Below, piece after piece: positions 6,539-11,064 of a stretch of 11,064 nt of DNA. The notes below the pieces were generated by a model. That model was not told the origin of the DNA, made no database searches, and saw only the letters and a program-made list of their open reading frames with translations. The stretch is from NCBI GenBank assembly GCA_023402915.1, contig JAEYFO010000055.1, forward strand, positions 1 through 11,064. Direction: 5' to 3'. A program made the position numbers and the translations under genes. Within the stretch, counting starts at the first letter, position 1, and every line of letters begins with the position of its first letter. The DNA comes from Bacillota bacterium. GTDB lineage: Bacteria > Bacillota > Clostridia > Christensenellales > CALWSW01.

Positions 6539-7006
6539 ATGCCCAAAGGCAAGGGCGTCAAGCCCATCGCCCAGAACCGCAAGGCGCGCCACGATTATTT
6601 CATCGAGGACACCTACGAATGCGGCATCGAGTTGGTCGGCACGGAAGTCAAGTCCATCCGCGGCGGCAAGGTGAATCTCAAGGACAGCTACGCCCGTGTG
6701 AAAAACGGCGAGGTGTTCGTCATCGGGATGCACGTCAGCCCCTACGAAATGGGCAACATTTTCAACCGCGACCCCTTCCGCGACCGCCGCCTGCTGCTGC
6801 ACAAGTCCGAGATCCGCAAGCTCCAGGCCGCCACCATGCAGGATGGCTTCGCGCTCGTGCCCCTTTCGCTCTACTTCAAGGACGGCCGCGTGAAGCTGGA
6901 ACTGGCCATCGCCCGCGGCAAAAAGCTCTACGACAAGCGCGCTTCCACCGCCGAGCGGGACGCCAAGCGGAACATGGACCGGGCGCTGCGCGACGCGAAC
7001 CGGTAG
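6539..7006 (+). CDS. smpB: SsrA-binding protein SmpB
   Basis: SmpB binds the tRNA-like domain of tmRNA, carries it to the A site of stalled ribosomes and is essential for trans-translation. The 155-residue length is typical. Conserved features are the N-terminal [39 protein letters not shown] (about 31-50), the HKSEI helix, and the basic C-terminal tail [18 protein letters not shown], which enters the empty mRNA channel. The ATG at 6539 is chosen because AAAGGAGGG ends six bases upstream and the protein then begins like the family; the open frame extends further upstream but without homology. It is transcribed from its own promoter (6474-6502), ends at its own terminator, and lies just before its RNA partner ssrA and after rnr, the nuclease of the same pathway. 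Confidence 0.96.
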   Translation: MPKGKGVKPIAQNRKARHDYFIEDTYECGIELVGTEVKSIRGGKVNLKDSYARVKNGEVFVIGMHVSPYEMGNIFNRDPFRDRRLLLHKSEIRKLQAATMQDGFALVPLSLYFKDGRVKLELAIARGKKLYDKRASTAERDAKRNMDRALRDANR

Positions 7007-7011
7007 GCCGG

Positions 7012-7044
7012 CAGGCGTTTCAGCCGCCGGTGAAGCCTGTTTTT
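7012..7044 (+). terminator. Intrinsic terminator of smpB
   Basis: The stem CAGGC/GCCTG (7012-7016 with 7035-7039) is stacked on TTCA/TGAA (7019-7022 with 7031-7034) with a two-base bulge, and TTTTT follows (7040-7044). A further inverted repeat, GGCTCC/GGAGCC (7063-7068 with 7077-7082), lies between here and ssrA and lacks a T-run. Confidence 0.75.
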
Positions 7045-7125
7045 CGCACTCAAAGTCAGCAGGGCTCCCTTATTTTGGAGCCAAACCCTTCCGAATCTTT
7101 CCCGTCTATCGGACACCTTTTTCCT

Positions 7126-7473
7126 GGGGATGTACTGGTTTCGACGGGGGTCAAAGAGGACGGATCAGCGAGCCGCAGCCCCGAGCTGCGTTAAAATCGG
7201 GAACTTAAACACAAACGCTAACAACGATTACGCGTACGCTGCGTAACTAAACGCGGCCGTCTGTCCGGAATCCCGTCGTCCGGGGTGCAGGCGTCATCAG
7301 ACGGGGTCCGAGCCCGCCAAAGCTTTGCGGCGGCGCCCGTAACATGAAGCTACCGTAGGACGTATCCTGCCGTTGGGAGCCGTTCGAGGGGAATCTCAAA
7401 TCAGCGGCTGCGCTCGGAGAAAGTCTTTCCAAAGGGCTCTCGGACAGGGGTTCGATTCCCCTCATCTCCACCA
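7126..7473 (+). ncRNA. ssrA: Transfer-messenger RNA (tmRNA, 10Sa RNA)
   Basis: This 348-base RNA rescues stalled ribosomes by acting first as alanyl-tRNA and then as mRNA for a degradation tag. The 5' end GGGGATG (7126-7132) pairs with CATCTCC (7463-7469), including one G-U pair, to form the acceptor stem, followed by A and an encoded CCA (7471-7473). The family signature CTGGTTTCGACGGGG follows the 5' end. The T-arm is AGGGG-TTCGATT-CCCCT, just before the acceptor strand. The tag frame probably resumes at GCT 7217 and ends at TAA 7244-7246, giving ANNDYAYAA. The sequence between holds GC-rich hairpins expected of pseudoknots PK2-PK4. No clear promoter is seen just upstream, so the 5' end may come from processing by RNase P. 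Confidence 0.96.
7217..7246 (+). other. tmRNA tag-peptide reading frame
   Basis: GCT AAC AAC GAT TAC GCG TAC GCT GCG TAA encodes ANNDYAYAA, appended after the alanine carried by tmRNA itself. The N-D-Y-A core resembles clostridial tags, but the common -LAA/-VAA/-IAA ending is replaced by -YAA. The resume codon is assigned by analogy. Confidence 0.75.
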
Positions 7474-7479
7474 GCTCAA

Positions 7480-7517
7480 ACCCGCACAGCGTCTTGCTTT
7501 GCGGGTCTTTTCTTTTT
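7480..7517 (+). terminator. Intrinsic terminator of ssrA
   Basis: The stem ACCCGCA/TGCGGGT (7480-7486 with 7500-7506) is stacked on AGC/GCT across one C-T mismatch. The loop is GTCTT, and CTTTTCTTTTT follows. Read from the minus strand only three Ts follow the stem, so it would stop the opposing sigma-factor transcript poorly. Confidence 0.85.
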
Positions 7518-7522
7518 GGCCG

Positions 7523-7545
7523 GTACTCACTTTAGTACTCACTTT
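7523..7545. repeat. Tandem direct repeat GTACTCACTTT next to the ssrA junction
   Basis: Two exact 11-base copies (7523-7533 and 7535-7545, period 12) lie 50 bp from the tmRNA 3' end and overlap the stop codon and last codons of the sigma-factor gene. Short direct repeats at this distance from an att core are typical of integrase arm-type sites, but that role is inferred. Confidence 0.55.
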
Positions 7546-8317
7546 TGTTTTCCGCGCCGGTTTTTGTGCCCGTTTGTGGGCATGAACTCAGCTGCGCCGC
7601 CAGCCATTCCCGGCGCAAAACCGCCCCTTCCGTGGCGCTCGTCCATGTGGTGGAAAAGCTCTGAACGCCCACATGCCCCCAGCAGGCCGCGCTGTACTCC
7701 CGCCAGAGGTCGAGCAGCTTCCTGTTTCTCCGCAGCTGCTTCAGGCCCTCCCGTTCCGCGCGGCGCATTGCTTCGGCCGTGCAGCCGGTCTCTTCGGCCA
7801 GCTGCGCCCAGGGTCGCCGTTCCAGCGCGCGGGCGCAGATCACGGCGCGGGGCAGCGGGTCAAGCAGGCCGATGCCTTCCCGCACAATGCGCTGCATGTC
7901 GGCCTGCTCGGCTCTCTCCTGTGGGTCAACGGCAGCAGCGTCGGCAATGAAGTCGGCCAGACAGTCCCCCTCTTCCTCGGATGGATCCACAGGAGAGAAG
8001 AGCGACACGGGCGGCGCGGCATTTTCCAGCCGTTCCCGGCCCCTGACCCCCAGCAGGATACAAAGTTCCTTCTGCATGTAGAACACGGCCACAGTGAGGA
8101 AATTCCCCCGGTCTTCGTCCCATACGTCAACCGCCGCCAGCAGCCCCAGCGCGGCAGCCTGTAGAAGGTCCTCGAAGTCAGCGCCCCGATTCCGCTGCGC
8201 AAGGGGTCGGTATTTCAAAGAGACCCTGCGCATGATTCCGGCGTTCTGTTCCAGCAGCTCAAGGCTCTTTTCTCGATCTCCGGCGCGGATCACGCTCACA
8301 AGCTCTTCGTTGGTCAT
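7532..8317 (-). CDS. Phage-type sigma-70 family RNA polymerase sigma factor
   Basis: The protein has 261 residues. A sigma region-2-like segment spans about 10-95 (FEDLLQAAALGLLAAVDVWD, then GNFLTVAVFYMQKEL), and a region-4-like helix-turn-helix spans about 150-198 (LPRAVICARAL, WAQLAEETGCTAEAMRRA, EGLKQLRR). An acidic linker replaces region 3. A C-terminal extension (about 205-241; ACWGHVGVQSFSTTWTSATE) is of a type I recall from sigma-like proteins of Firmicute prophages. It should direct host RNA polymerase to element promoters, perhaps late genes. The start is ATG 8317 with GGGGAGGG just upstream; the frame stays open further upstream but those codons run through the terminator at 8339-8366. 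That terminator ends only 21 bp from the ATG, so expression probably needs read-through. The target promoters are unknown. Confidence 0.75.
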   Translation of the reverse strand: MTNEELVSVIRAGDREKSLELLEQNAGIMRRVSLKYRPLAQRNRGADFEDLLQAAALGLLAAVDVWDEDRGNFLTVAVFYMQKELCILLGVRGRERLENAAPPVSLFSPVDPSEEEGDCLADFIADAAAVDPQERAEQADMQRIVREGIGLLDPLPRAVICARALERRPWAQLAEETGCTAEAMRRAEREGLKQLRRNRKLLDLWREYSAACWGHVGVQSFSTTWTSATEGAVLRREWLAAQLSSCPQTGTKTGAENKSEY

Positions 8318-8338
8318 GGTTCTTCCCTCCCCAGAATG

Positions 8339-8366
8339 AAAAAAGGGAAGGGCCTCAGCCCTTCCC
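8339..8366 (-). terminator. Intrinsic terminator between the cysteine-rich genes and the sigma factor
   Basis: On the minus strand GGGAAGGGC and GCCCTTCCC (8358-8366 with 8345-8353) form a perfect 9-bp stem with loop TGAG, followed by TTTTTT (8344-8339). The stop codon of the 59-residue protein lies in the loop. It should end most capsid-operon transcripts before the sigma gene. Confidence 0.88.
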
Positions 8367-8534
8367 CATGCCTTTGAGCAAGTCCCGGATTTCTTCCAGC
8401 TGCTCCCAAAGGTTTTCAAGTGTAAGGCAGCCCTCGGCCACCAGACATCCGGCAGCGTGGCCGCCGAACCATTCACATTCCGGCCCCGCGCAGGGCATTC
8501 GCGTAACGGGACAGCGGCACTCAAACTCCGTCAT
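8355..8534 (-). CDS. Small cysteine-rich protein, paralogue B, function unknown
   Basis: This 59-residue protein has Cys6, Cys8, Cys15, Cys20, Cys30 and Cys36, then a C-terminal helix (about 37-55, LTLENLWEQLEEIRDLL). The core CPVTRMPCAGPEC (8-20) has the same C-x6-C-x4-C spacing as the 48-residue protein encoded just upstream, suggesting duplication of a zinc- or metal-binding knuckle. The ATG at 8534 has AAGGAG seven bases upstream, and the start overlaps the upstream gene by 14 bp, so the two are translationally coupled. It is the last gene before the terminator at 8339-8366. Its place after the capsid gene suggests a phage accessory role, for example a head-associated or regulatory protein. 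I do not recognise a named family. Confidence 0.75.
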   Translation of the reverse strand: MTEFECRCPVTRMPCAGPECEWFGGHAAGCLVAEGCLTLENLWEQLEEIRDLLKGMGKG

Positions 8535-8667
8535 GGTCGTGCTCCTTCTTGGCGGCGGCCAAATGGGCCGCAATGGCCACAAGGGAGCAGCAGCCCTCAT
8601 AATACAGGCCGCAAACCGCGCCCGGACAGGTCGAGTGATTCAGAGGACATACTTTCAGTTCGTCCAT
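8521..8667 (-). CDS. Small cysteine-rich protein, paralogue A, function unknown
   Basis: This 48-residue protein has Cys7, Cys14, Cys19, Cys26 and Cys27. The N-terminal core CPLNHSTCPGAVC (7-19) matches the spacing C-x6-C-x4-C of the next gene, with the same P, L/V and G positions. A short Ala-rich helix and the tail KKEHDHDGV follow, with acidic and histidine residues that might bind metal. The start ATG (8667) overlaps the capsid stop by one base (TAATG), with GGAGG nine bases upstream inside the capsid gene, strong evidence for real translation coupled to capsid synthesis. The stop falls 14 bp inside the next gene. The function is unknown; metal binding is inference. Confidence 0.72.
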   Translation of the reverse strand: MDELKVCPLNHSTCPGAVCGLYYEGCCSLVAIAAHLAAAKKEHDHDGV

Positions 8668-9530
8668 TAGTCGCTGCCTCCATTCGTCTGCGGCGCGGGC
8701 TGCGCCTGATAGTAAATGGCCTTGGTCTTGTTGTCCAGCACGAAAGCGTCATAGACAATGCGGCCTTCCACCAGACTGCCGGAAATGCCAGGCGGGCTCT
8801 GGTGGATTTTGTAATCCTCCAGCTTCGAGGGGGCCACCGTGGCCACAGGATGGGCCAGCATGAAGCCGAAGTTCTCCGGCAGCCTGCCGGGGGACACCTT
8901 GACCACCGTCGCGCCGTCAAGGTTGGAGATCACGCCGCGCAGGCGCATATTTTCGCCGATATCGGTTTCCATGACGATGGAAGTAGACTGCTTCATGAGG
9001 GCGTACACCGCAGGCGTGACCACCAGCACGCGGCCGGTCTCGGGCACCATCGCTTCATCCAGCACCGTGTTCGCCTTGATGATCTCGCCGTAGATGTTGG
9101 CAGCCGTCAGGGTCAACGCCGTGGGCTTGGTTCCGGCCTTCGTGGCCATCACGCCATAGACATAAGCGTCTACCTCCGGCACGACGACGTTACGCACCTG
9201 ACGGGCCAGCGCCTTGGCGGCTTCGAGCTGCTGCGCGGTTTCGTCCGTGTCCAGCTTGTCGAGCGCAAAGGTAAAGGCGCGGTCTTTGGAGAGCGTCAGC
9301 GTCTCCGTGGTTGCGTCCAGCCCCTGAACCGCGCCGTAGCGCGACCAGTTGCCGGAAGCGGGGCCGCTGCGGCCGTAGTCGTTCATCGTGGCCGTGGTGA
9401 TCTTGTACACCTTGACCGTGTGCGCGCCGTCCCACTTGAAGTCCTGATTGGTCAGGAGGCTTTTTCGGCTCTCCTGCGTGAAAATCTCATCCACAAAGGG
9501 GAGATACTTCGTTACAAGTTCAATGCTCAA
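8667..9530 (-). CDS. Phage major capsid protein (HK97-fold type, predicted)
   Basis: This 287-residue protein resembles capsid proteins of Firmicute siphovirus-like prophages. The N-terminus runs SIELVTKYLPFVDEIF and continues TQESRKSLLTNQDFKWDGAHTV, then VYKITTATMNDYGR. A mid-region (about 85-125) with TFALDKLDTDET and a C-terminal part with MLAHPVATVAPSKLEDYKIH fit the shell-forming domains of that family. No separate protease or delta-domain is visible; a scaffold gene precedes it. The start is TTG at 9530, supported by AAAGGAT about nine bases upstream and by the family N-terminus; no ATG or GTG fits. It lies 14 bp after the scaffold gene, in the operon driven from 10099-10128. Capsid identity is well supported by recall; the fold assignment is inference. 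Confidence 0.85.
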   Translation of the reverse strand: MSIELVTKYLPFVDEIFTQESRKSLLTNQDFKWDGAHTVKVYKITTATMNDYGRSGPASGNWSRYGAVQGLDATTETLTLSKDRAFTFALDKLDTDETAQQLEAAKALARQVRNVVVPEVDAYVYGVMATKAGTKPTALTLTAANIYGEIIKANTVLDEAMVPETGRVLVVTPAVYALMKQSTSIVMETDIGENMRLRGVISNLDGATVVKVSPGRLPENFGFMLAHPVATVAPSKLEDYKIHQSPPGISGSLVEGRIVYDAFVLDNKTKAIYYQAQPAPQTNGGSD

Positions 9531-9544
9531 TTCGTTCTATCCTT

Positions 9545-9961
9545 TCATTTCAGTCCCATGGCCTTCCGGATAGAATAGTCGTCGCCCAGCCCGCTTCTTT
9601 CTCTGTGGGTATATCCCGTATCAACGTGGGATTCCCCAGGGACAAAACCCATGAGTTTTTCGGCCGGCTGTTTTTTGAGCGCGTGCTCTTTGAGCAGCGC
9701 AATGCTCTTGTCCAGCGCTTCCACGCTGGAGCAGTTGAGCGCTTCGAGCAATTCCACAGGGAGGCCGTTTTCCGTCAGCTTCTCCCTTGCCGTGAGCGCC
9801 ATTTCGCGCGCCGCAAGGTCTTTCTCCCTCTGAGCAAGCTCGGCCGTGCCGCGTTCGCGCTCCTTGGAAAGGCGCTCCTGTACGATGCGGTTCACGTCGT
9901 CCTGCGTAAAGGTCTTTCCCTCCGTGTTCGGAGTGTTGGGGGTGTTGTTCTGGTTGTCCAT
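9545..9961 (-). CDS. Phage scaffold-like protein (DUF4355/GP20-type)
   Basis: This 138-residue protein has an Asn/Thr-Pro-rich N-terminus (MDNQNNTPNTPNTEG), then the family-like TFTQDDVNRIVQERLSKE (17-34). A highly charged helical or coiled-coil stretch follows (about 20-62, repeated AQREKDLAAREMALTAREK). The end DYSIRKAMGLK is of a type seen in scaffold/minor head proteins directly upstream of phage capsid genes. Scaffold proteins guide capsid assembly inside the procapsid and then leave or are cleaved. It is shorter than many family members (about 180-220 residues). The ATG at 9961 has GGAGG ten bases upstream. It is the first gene after the structured leader and promoter, so scaffold and capsid are co-expressed. 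Confidence 0.78.
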   Translation of the reverse strand: MDNQNNTPNTPNTEGKTFTQDDVNRIVQERLSKERERGTAELAQREKDLAAREMALTAREKLTENGLPVELLEALNCSSVEALDKSIALLKEHALKKQPAEKLMGFVPGESHVDTGYTHRERSGLGDDYSIRKAMGLK

Positions 9962-10000
9962 GCTCTTTCCTCCGTTTTACGCCGTGAGTAGGCTATTTGT

Positions 10001-10092
10001 GTAAGCAAAAAGGGCGCAGGAAACGGCCTCTTTCAGCCATTTCCCACGCCCTTGAAGGCTTCCGTCTTGCGCCGGGGTACTCTCTTGCTTAC
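10001..10092 (-). promoter_or_regulatory. Structured leader RNA (candidate attenuator) before the scaffold-capsid operon
   Basis: The predicted transcript starts at about 10092. Its first eight bases GTAAGCAA pair perfectly with TTGCTTAC (plus-strand copies 10085-10092 and 10001-10008), closing a 92-base domain. Inside is an 18-pair hairpin (10036-10053 with 10010-10027, 8-base loop), fully paired only in minus-strand RNA because three pairs are G-U wobbles that become A-C mismatches on the plus strand. A run of five Us (10011-10007) ends the hairpin, as in an intrinsic terminator. Upstream GGCGCA (10073-10068) and ACGG (10065-10062) can instead pair with UGCGCC (10018-10013) and CCGU (10026-10023) of its 3' arm, an antiterminator-like alternative. 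No known riboswitch class is recognised. Confidence 0.65.
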
Positions 10093-10098
10093 GGATCT

Positions 10099-10128
10099 AT
10101 TTTACCAGATTTCCCCGCTGCGCGTCAA
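10099..10128 (-). promoter_or_regulatory. Sigma-A-type promoter for the scaffold-capsid operon
   Basis: On the minus strand TTGACG (10128-10123), an 18-bp spacer and TAAAAT (10104-10099) with TG at 10107-10106 give a near-consensus promoter with an extended -10. The -35 overlaps the stop codon of the 63-residue gene upstream. It predicts a start near 10092, the first base of the leader's closing stem. Confidence 0.75.
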
Positions 10129-10316
10129 GTCGTGACCTCTTCCGGGGGCTCGTCCTCCGGCCGGTCGGGTACCCACAGATAGAGGTGATTCAGCCCCTTC
10201 TTGTCGTTGGGGCGGTACTTCCAGCGCGTCCCGTCCTTCTGGAGCGGGGCCAGCGCCCGAAGGAGCCTGAAAAACTCCTCCGGGTCTGTGTATGATGCGT
10301 GAATTTTGATTGACAT
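10125..10316 (-). CDS. Small conserved mobile-element protein, function unknown
   Basis: This 63-residue protein begins MSIKIHASYTDPEEFFRLLR, followed by a segment with KDGTRWKYRPNDKKG and NHLYLWVP, and an acidic tail. Similar short proteins starting SIKIH-x-SYT occur, as far as I recall, in Firmicute phages and integrative elements without assigned function. The ATG at 10316 has GGAGGGG close upstream. It sits 16 bp after the 115-residue gene, apparently in the same transcript, and its stop codon overlaps the -35 of the scaffold promoter. A small alpha-beta domain seems likely; nothing more specific can be said. Confidence 0.65.
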   Translation of the reverse strand: MSIKIHASYTDPEEFFRLLRALAPLQKDGTRWKYRPNDKKGLNHLYLWVPDRPEDEPPEEVTT

Positions 10317-10332
10317 TTGCCCCTCCTGCGCC

Positions 10333-10680
10333 TTACACTAAAGGCGTAGCACTTTCTTTTTTTGCCGCTTCGGAATGGCAGTTCCGGGCGGCCTTCTCTT
10401 TTTTGGCCTGCTGATAGAAGTCGCTGAGGACTTTATCCTCTGCCGCTTCGGCCTGCTGCACACACTCAAGGGCAACTTCCAGCAGAAGGGCTTCGTTGGA
10501 AAGCTCGGCGGCTTCAAAGGCGCGCAGGCCGGACAGCACTTCCAGCACGGCGCGGGCCTTCATGAGAAAGGGGTTCACGGCCGCCTCAAAGAGGACGGCG
10601 TAATGAGTCAGCCTCACTTCATCCGGGGTCGGGCACGGCGTGGCGGGCAGCACCACGTTCGAAGGTTCCATCTTTTTCAT
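10333..10680 (-). CDS. Hypothetical helical protein of the phage-like element
   Basis: The 115 residues start at ATG 10680, chosen because GGAGG lies nine bases upstream; an in-frame TTG at 10701 would place that site inside the gene. The sequence is dominated by Ala/Glu/Leu-rich helices (about 40-98, for example FEAAELSNEALLLEVALECVQ) and ends in a Lys/Ala-rich tail. No membrane segment, signal peptide or catalytic motif is evident. The codon positions and strand agree with the surrounding phage genes, so it is probably a real early or accessory phage gene. I do not recognise a family. Confidence 0.6.
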   Translation of the reverse strand: MKKMEPSNVVLPATPCPTPDEVRLTHYAVLFEAAVNPFLMKARAVLEVLSGLRAFEAAELSNEALLLEVALECVQQAEAAEDKVLSDFYQQAKKEKAARNCHSEAAKKESATPLV

Positions 10681-10763
10681 TTGTCTTTCCTCCAATGTCA
10701 AGTTTTATGAAGTTCTTCCCCTCTGGTGGGGAAAGCGCAGACCTTAAGTTTTCTTAGGTTCTG
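10681..10763 (-). other. Short intergenic stretch with a hairpin
   Basis: On the minus strand TTCCCC and GGGGAA form a six-bp stem around ACCAGA, without a T-run. TAAGTTT occurs twice just beside it. A TTGACA is present near 10700 but no -10 follows at proper spacing. No gene is seen here apart from the ribosome site of the next gene. Confidence 0.35.
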
Positions 10764-11048
10764 CTAAGTTTCCGGCCGTTCCGGGTTCCCTTCGCCGTGC
10801 AGGAGCCAGTTTATATAGCAGTCGTAGGCTTCCCGGCTCCTGAGGCGCGGGTCAAGGGCGTACCAGCCCACAAGAGGGAAAAAATACGGCTTCGCCCAAT
10901 GGTAGGCGGCTGCTCTATCTCCTTTGGAGATTTTGAGCGCGTCGCGGGCGATCCGCTCAAGCAGCGGCTCCACCTCGAAGATCATCCACACGTCCCAGTC
11001 CAGTTTAGGACGTTGCAGCACCTGAGAAGCGACAATAAGTTTAGGCAT
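10764..11048 (-). CDS. Hypothetical protein of the phage-like element
   Basis: The 94 residues start at ATG 11048, preceded by AAAGGAG at six to seven bases; the TTG at 11063 is rejected because the ribosome site would lie within it. The protein begins MPKLIVASQVLQRPKLDWDV and is rich in aromatic residues in its second half (YHWAKPYFFPLVGWYALD and YDCYINWLLHG), with a Pro/Glu-rich end. It may be a compact soluble domain; the hydrophobic stretch around 50-62 is too short and charged at its flanks to call a membrane helix. It is the first complete gene at the right edge and lies about 80 bp before the next. No family is recognised. Confidence 0.6.
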   Translation of the reverse strand: MPKLIVASQVLQRPKLDWDVWMIFEVEPLLERIARDALKISKGDRAAAYHWAKPYFFPLVGWYALDPRLRSREAYDCYINWLLHGEGNPERPET

Positions 11049-11064
11049 GGTTTCTCCTTTCAAT

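Larger units (their letters stand above)
7474..11064 (-). mobile_element. End of a prophage or phage-satellite-like element integrated at the 3' end of ssrA
   Basis: Gene content switches from conserved housekeeping genes to phage genes immediately after the CCA end of tmRNA, one of the best-known integration sites of tyrosine recombinases. All eight genes to the right are on the minus strand: three small unknown proteins, scaffold-like, major capsid, two small cysteine-rich proteins and a phage-type sigma factor. The ssrA-side attachment site presumably lies in the T-arm/acceptor region (about 7450-7473). The second copy, integrase, portal, terminase and tail genes are not in the window, so the boundary on this side is inferred and the other end is unseen. 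The ssrA terminator may belong to either the host or the element. Confidence 0.7.

Noticed and set aside
7247..7471. Minus-strand frame of 74 codons within ssrA
   Set aside because: It lies wholly inside tmRNA; no ribosome site or protein family support.
7452..7473. A separate tRNA gene suggested by TTCGATT and a CCA end
   Set aside because: These belong to the tRNA-like domain of tmRNA; no anticodon arm exists and the 5' partner strand is at 7126-7132.
8457..9578. Plus-strand frame of 373 codons across the capsid gene
   Set aside because: It is antisense to a recognisable capsid protein, His/Gly/Arg-rich, and lacks a ribosome site.
10695..10701. TTGACA-like -35 before the 115-residue gene
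   Set aside because: No -10 element lies at 16-18 bp spacing, and it overlaps the ribosome site region.
1..11064. CRISPR array, insertion sequence or toxin-antitoxin pair
   Set aside because: No spaced repeats, transposase motifs, terminal inverted repeats with a transposase, or recognisable toxin or antitoxin sequences were seen.

Overview
The window looks like a chromosomal stretch of a GC-rich, probably spore-forming Clostridia-type Firmicute. The signs are a SpoIIE-type phosphatase, the order secG-rnr-smpB-ssrA familiar from Firmicutes, strong AGGAGG-like ribosome sites and repeated extended -10 promoters (TGCTATA[C/G]T). The exact family cannot be fixed from sequence reading alone; Christensenellales or Oscillospirales-like is a guess. 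No CRISPR array, tRNA or rRNA was seen.

Region 1 (1-1752, minus strand) is a two-gene operon. A 183-residue PAS-domain protein is translationally coupled (ATGA overlap) to a SpoIIE/PP2C phosphatase. This pair resembles the sensory part of phosphatase-linked [FeFe]-hydrogenase clusters, but the hydrogenase domain that normally precedes the PAS domain is absent. Region 2 (1753-2835) is a divergent promoter region and a class II ketose-bisphosphate aldolase-like gene with an eroded substrate pocket.

Region 3 (2877-7517, plus strand) is the core housekeeping block: secG (protein export), rnr (RNase R with unusually long charged tails at both ends), smpB and ssrA (tmRNA). RNase R, SmpB and tmRNA act together in trans-translation and in decay of defective mRNAs. 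Each unit ends in a recognisable intrinsic terminator, and secG and smpB have their own promoters. The tmRNA appears to encode the tag ANNDYAYAA.

Region 4 (7474-11064, all minus strand) starts right after the CCA end of tmRNA and is phage-like. In transcription order it carries three small proteins of unknown function, a strong promoter with a highly structured leader RNA, a scaffold-like protein, an HK97-type major capsid protein starting with TTG, two tiny paralogous cysteine-rich proteins, an intrinsic terminator, and a phage-type sigma factor whose gene ends about 60 bp from ssrA. The 3' end of ssrA is a common integration site, so this is probably one end of a prophage or phage satellite. 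No integrase, portal, terminase or tail gene is visible, and the capsid gene lies unusually close to the element's end. The most interesting items are the leader RNA (10001-10092) with an apparent attenuator, the terminator placed between the cysteine-rich genes and the sigma factor, and the duplicated cysteine-motif proteins.
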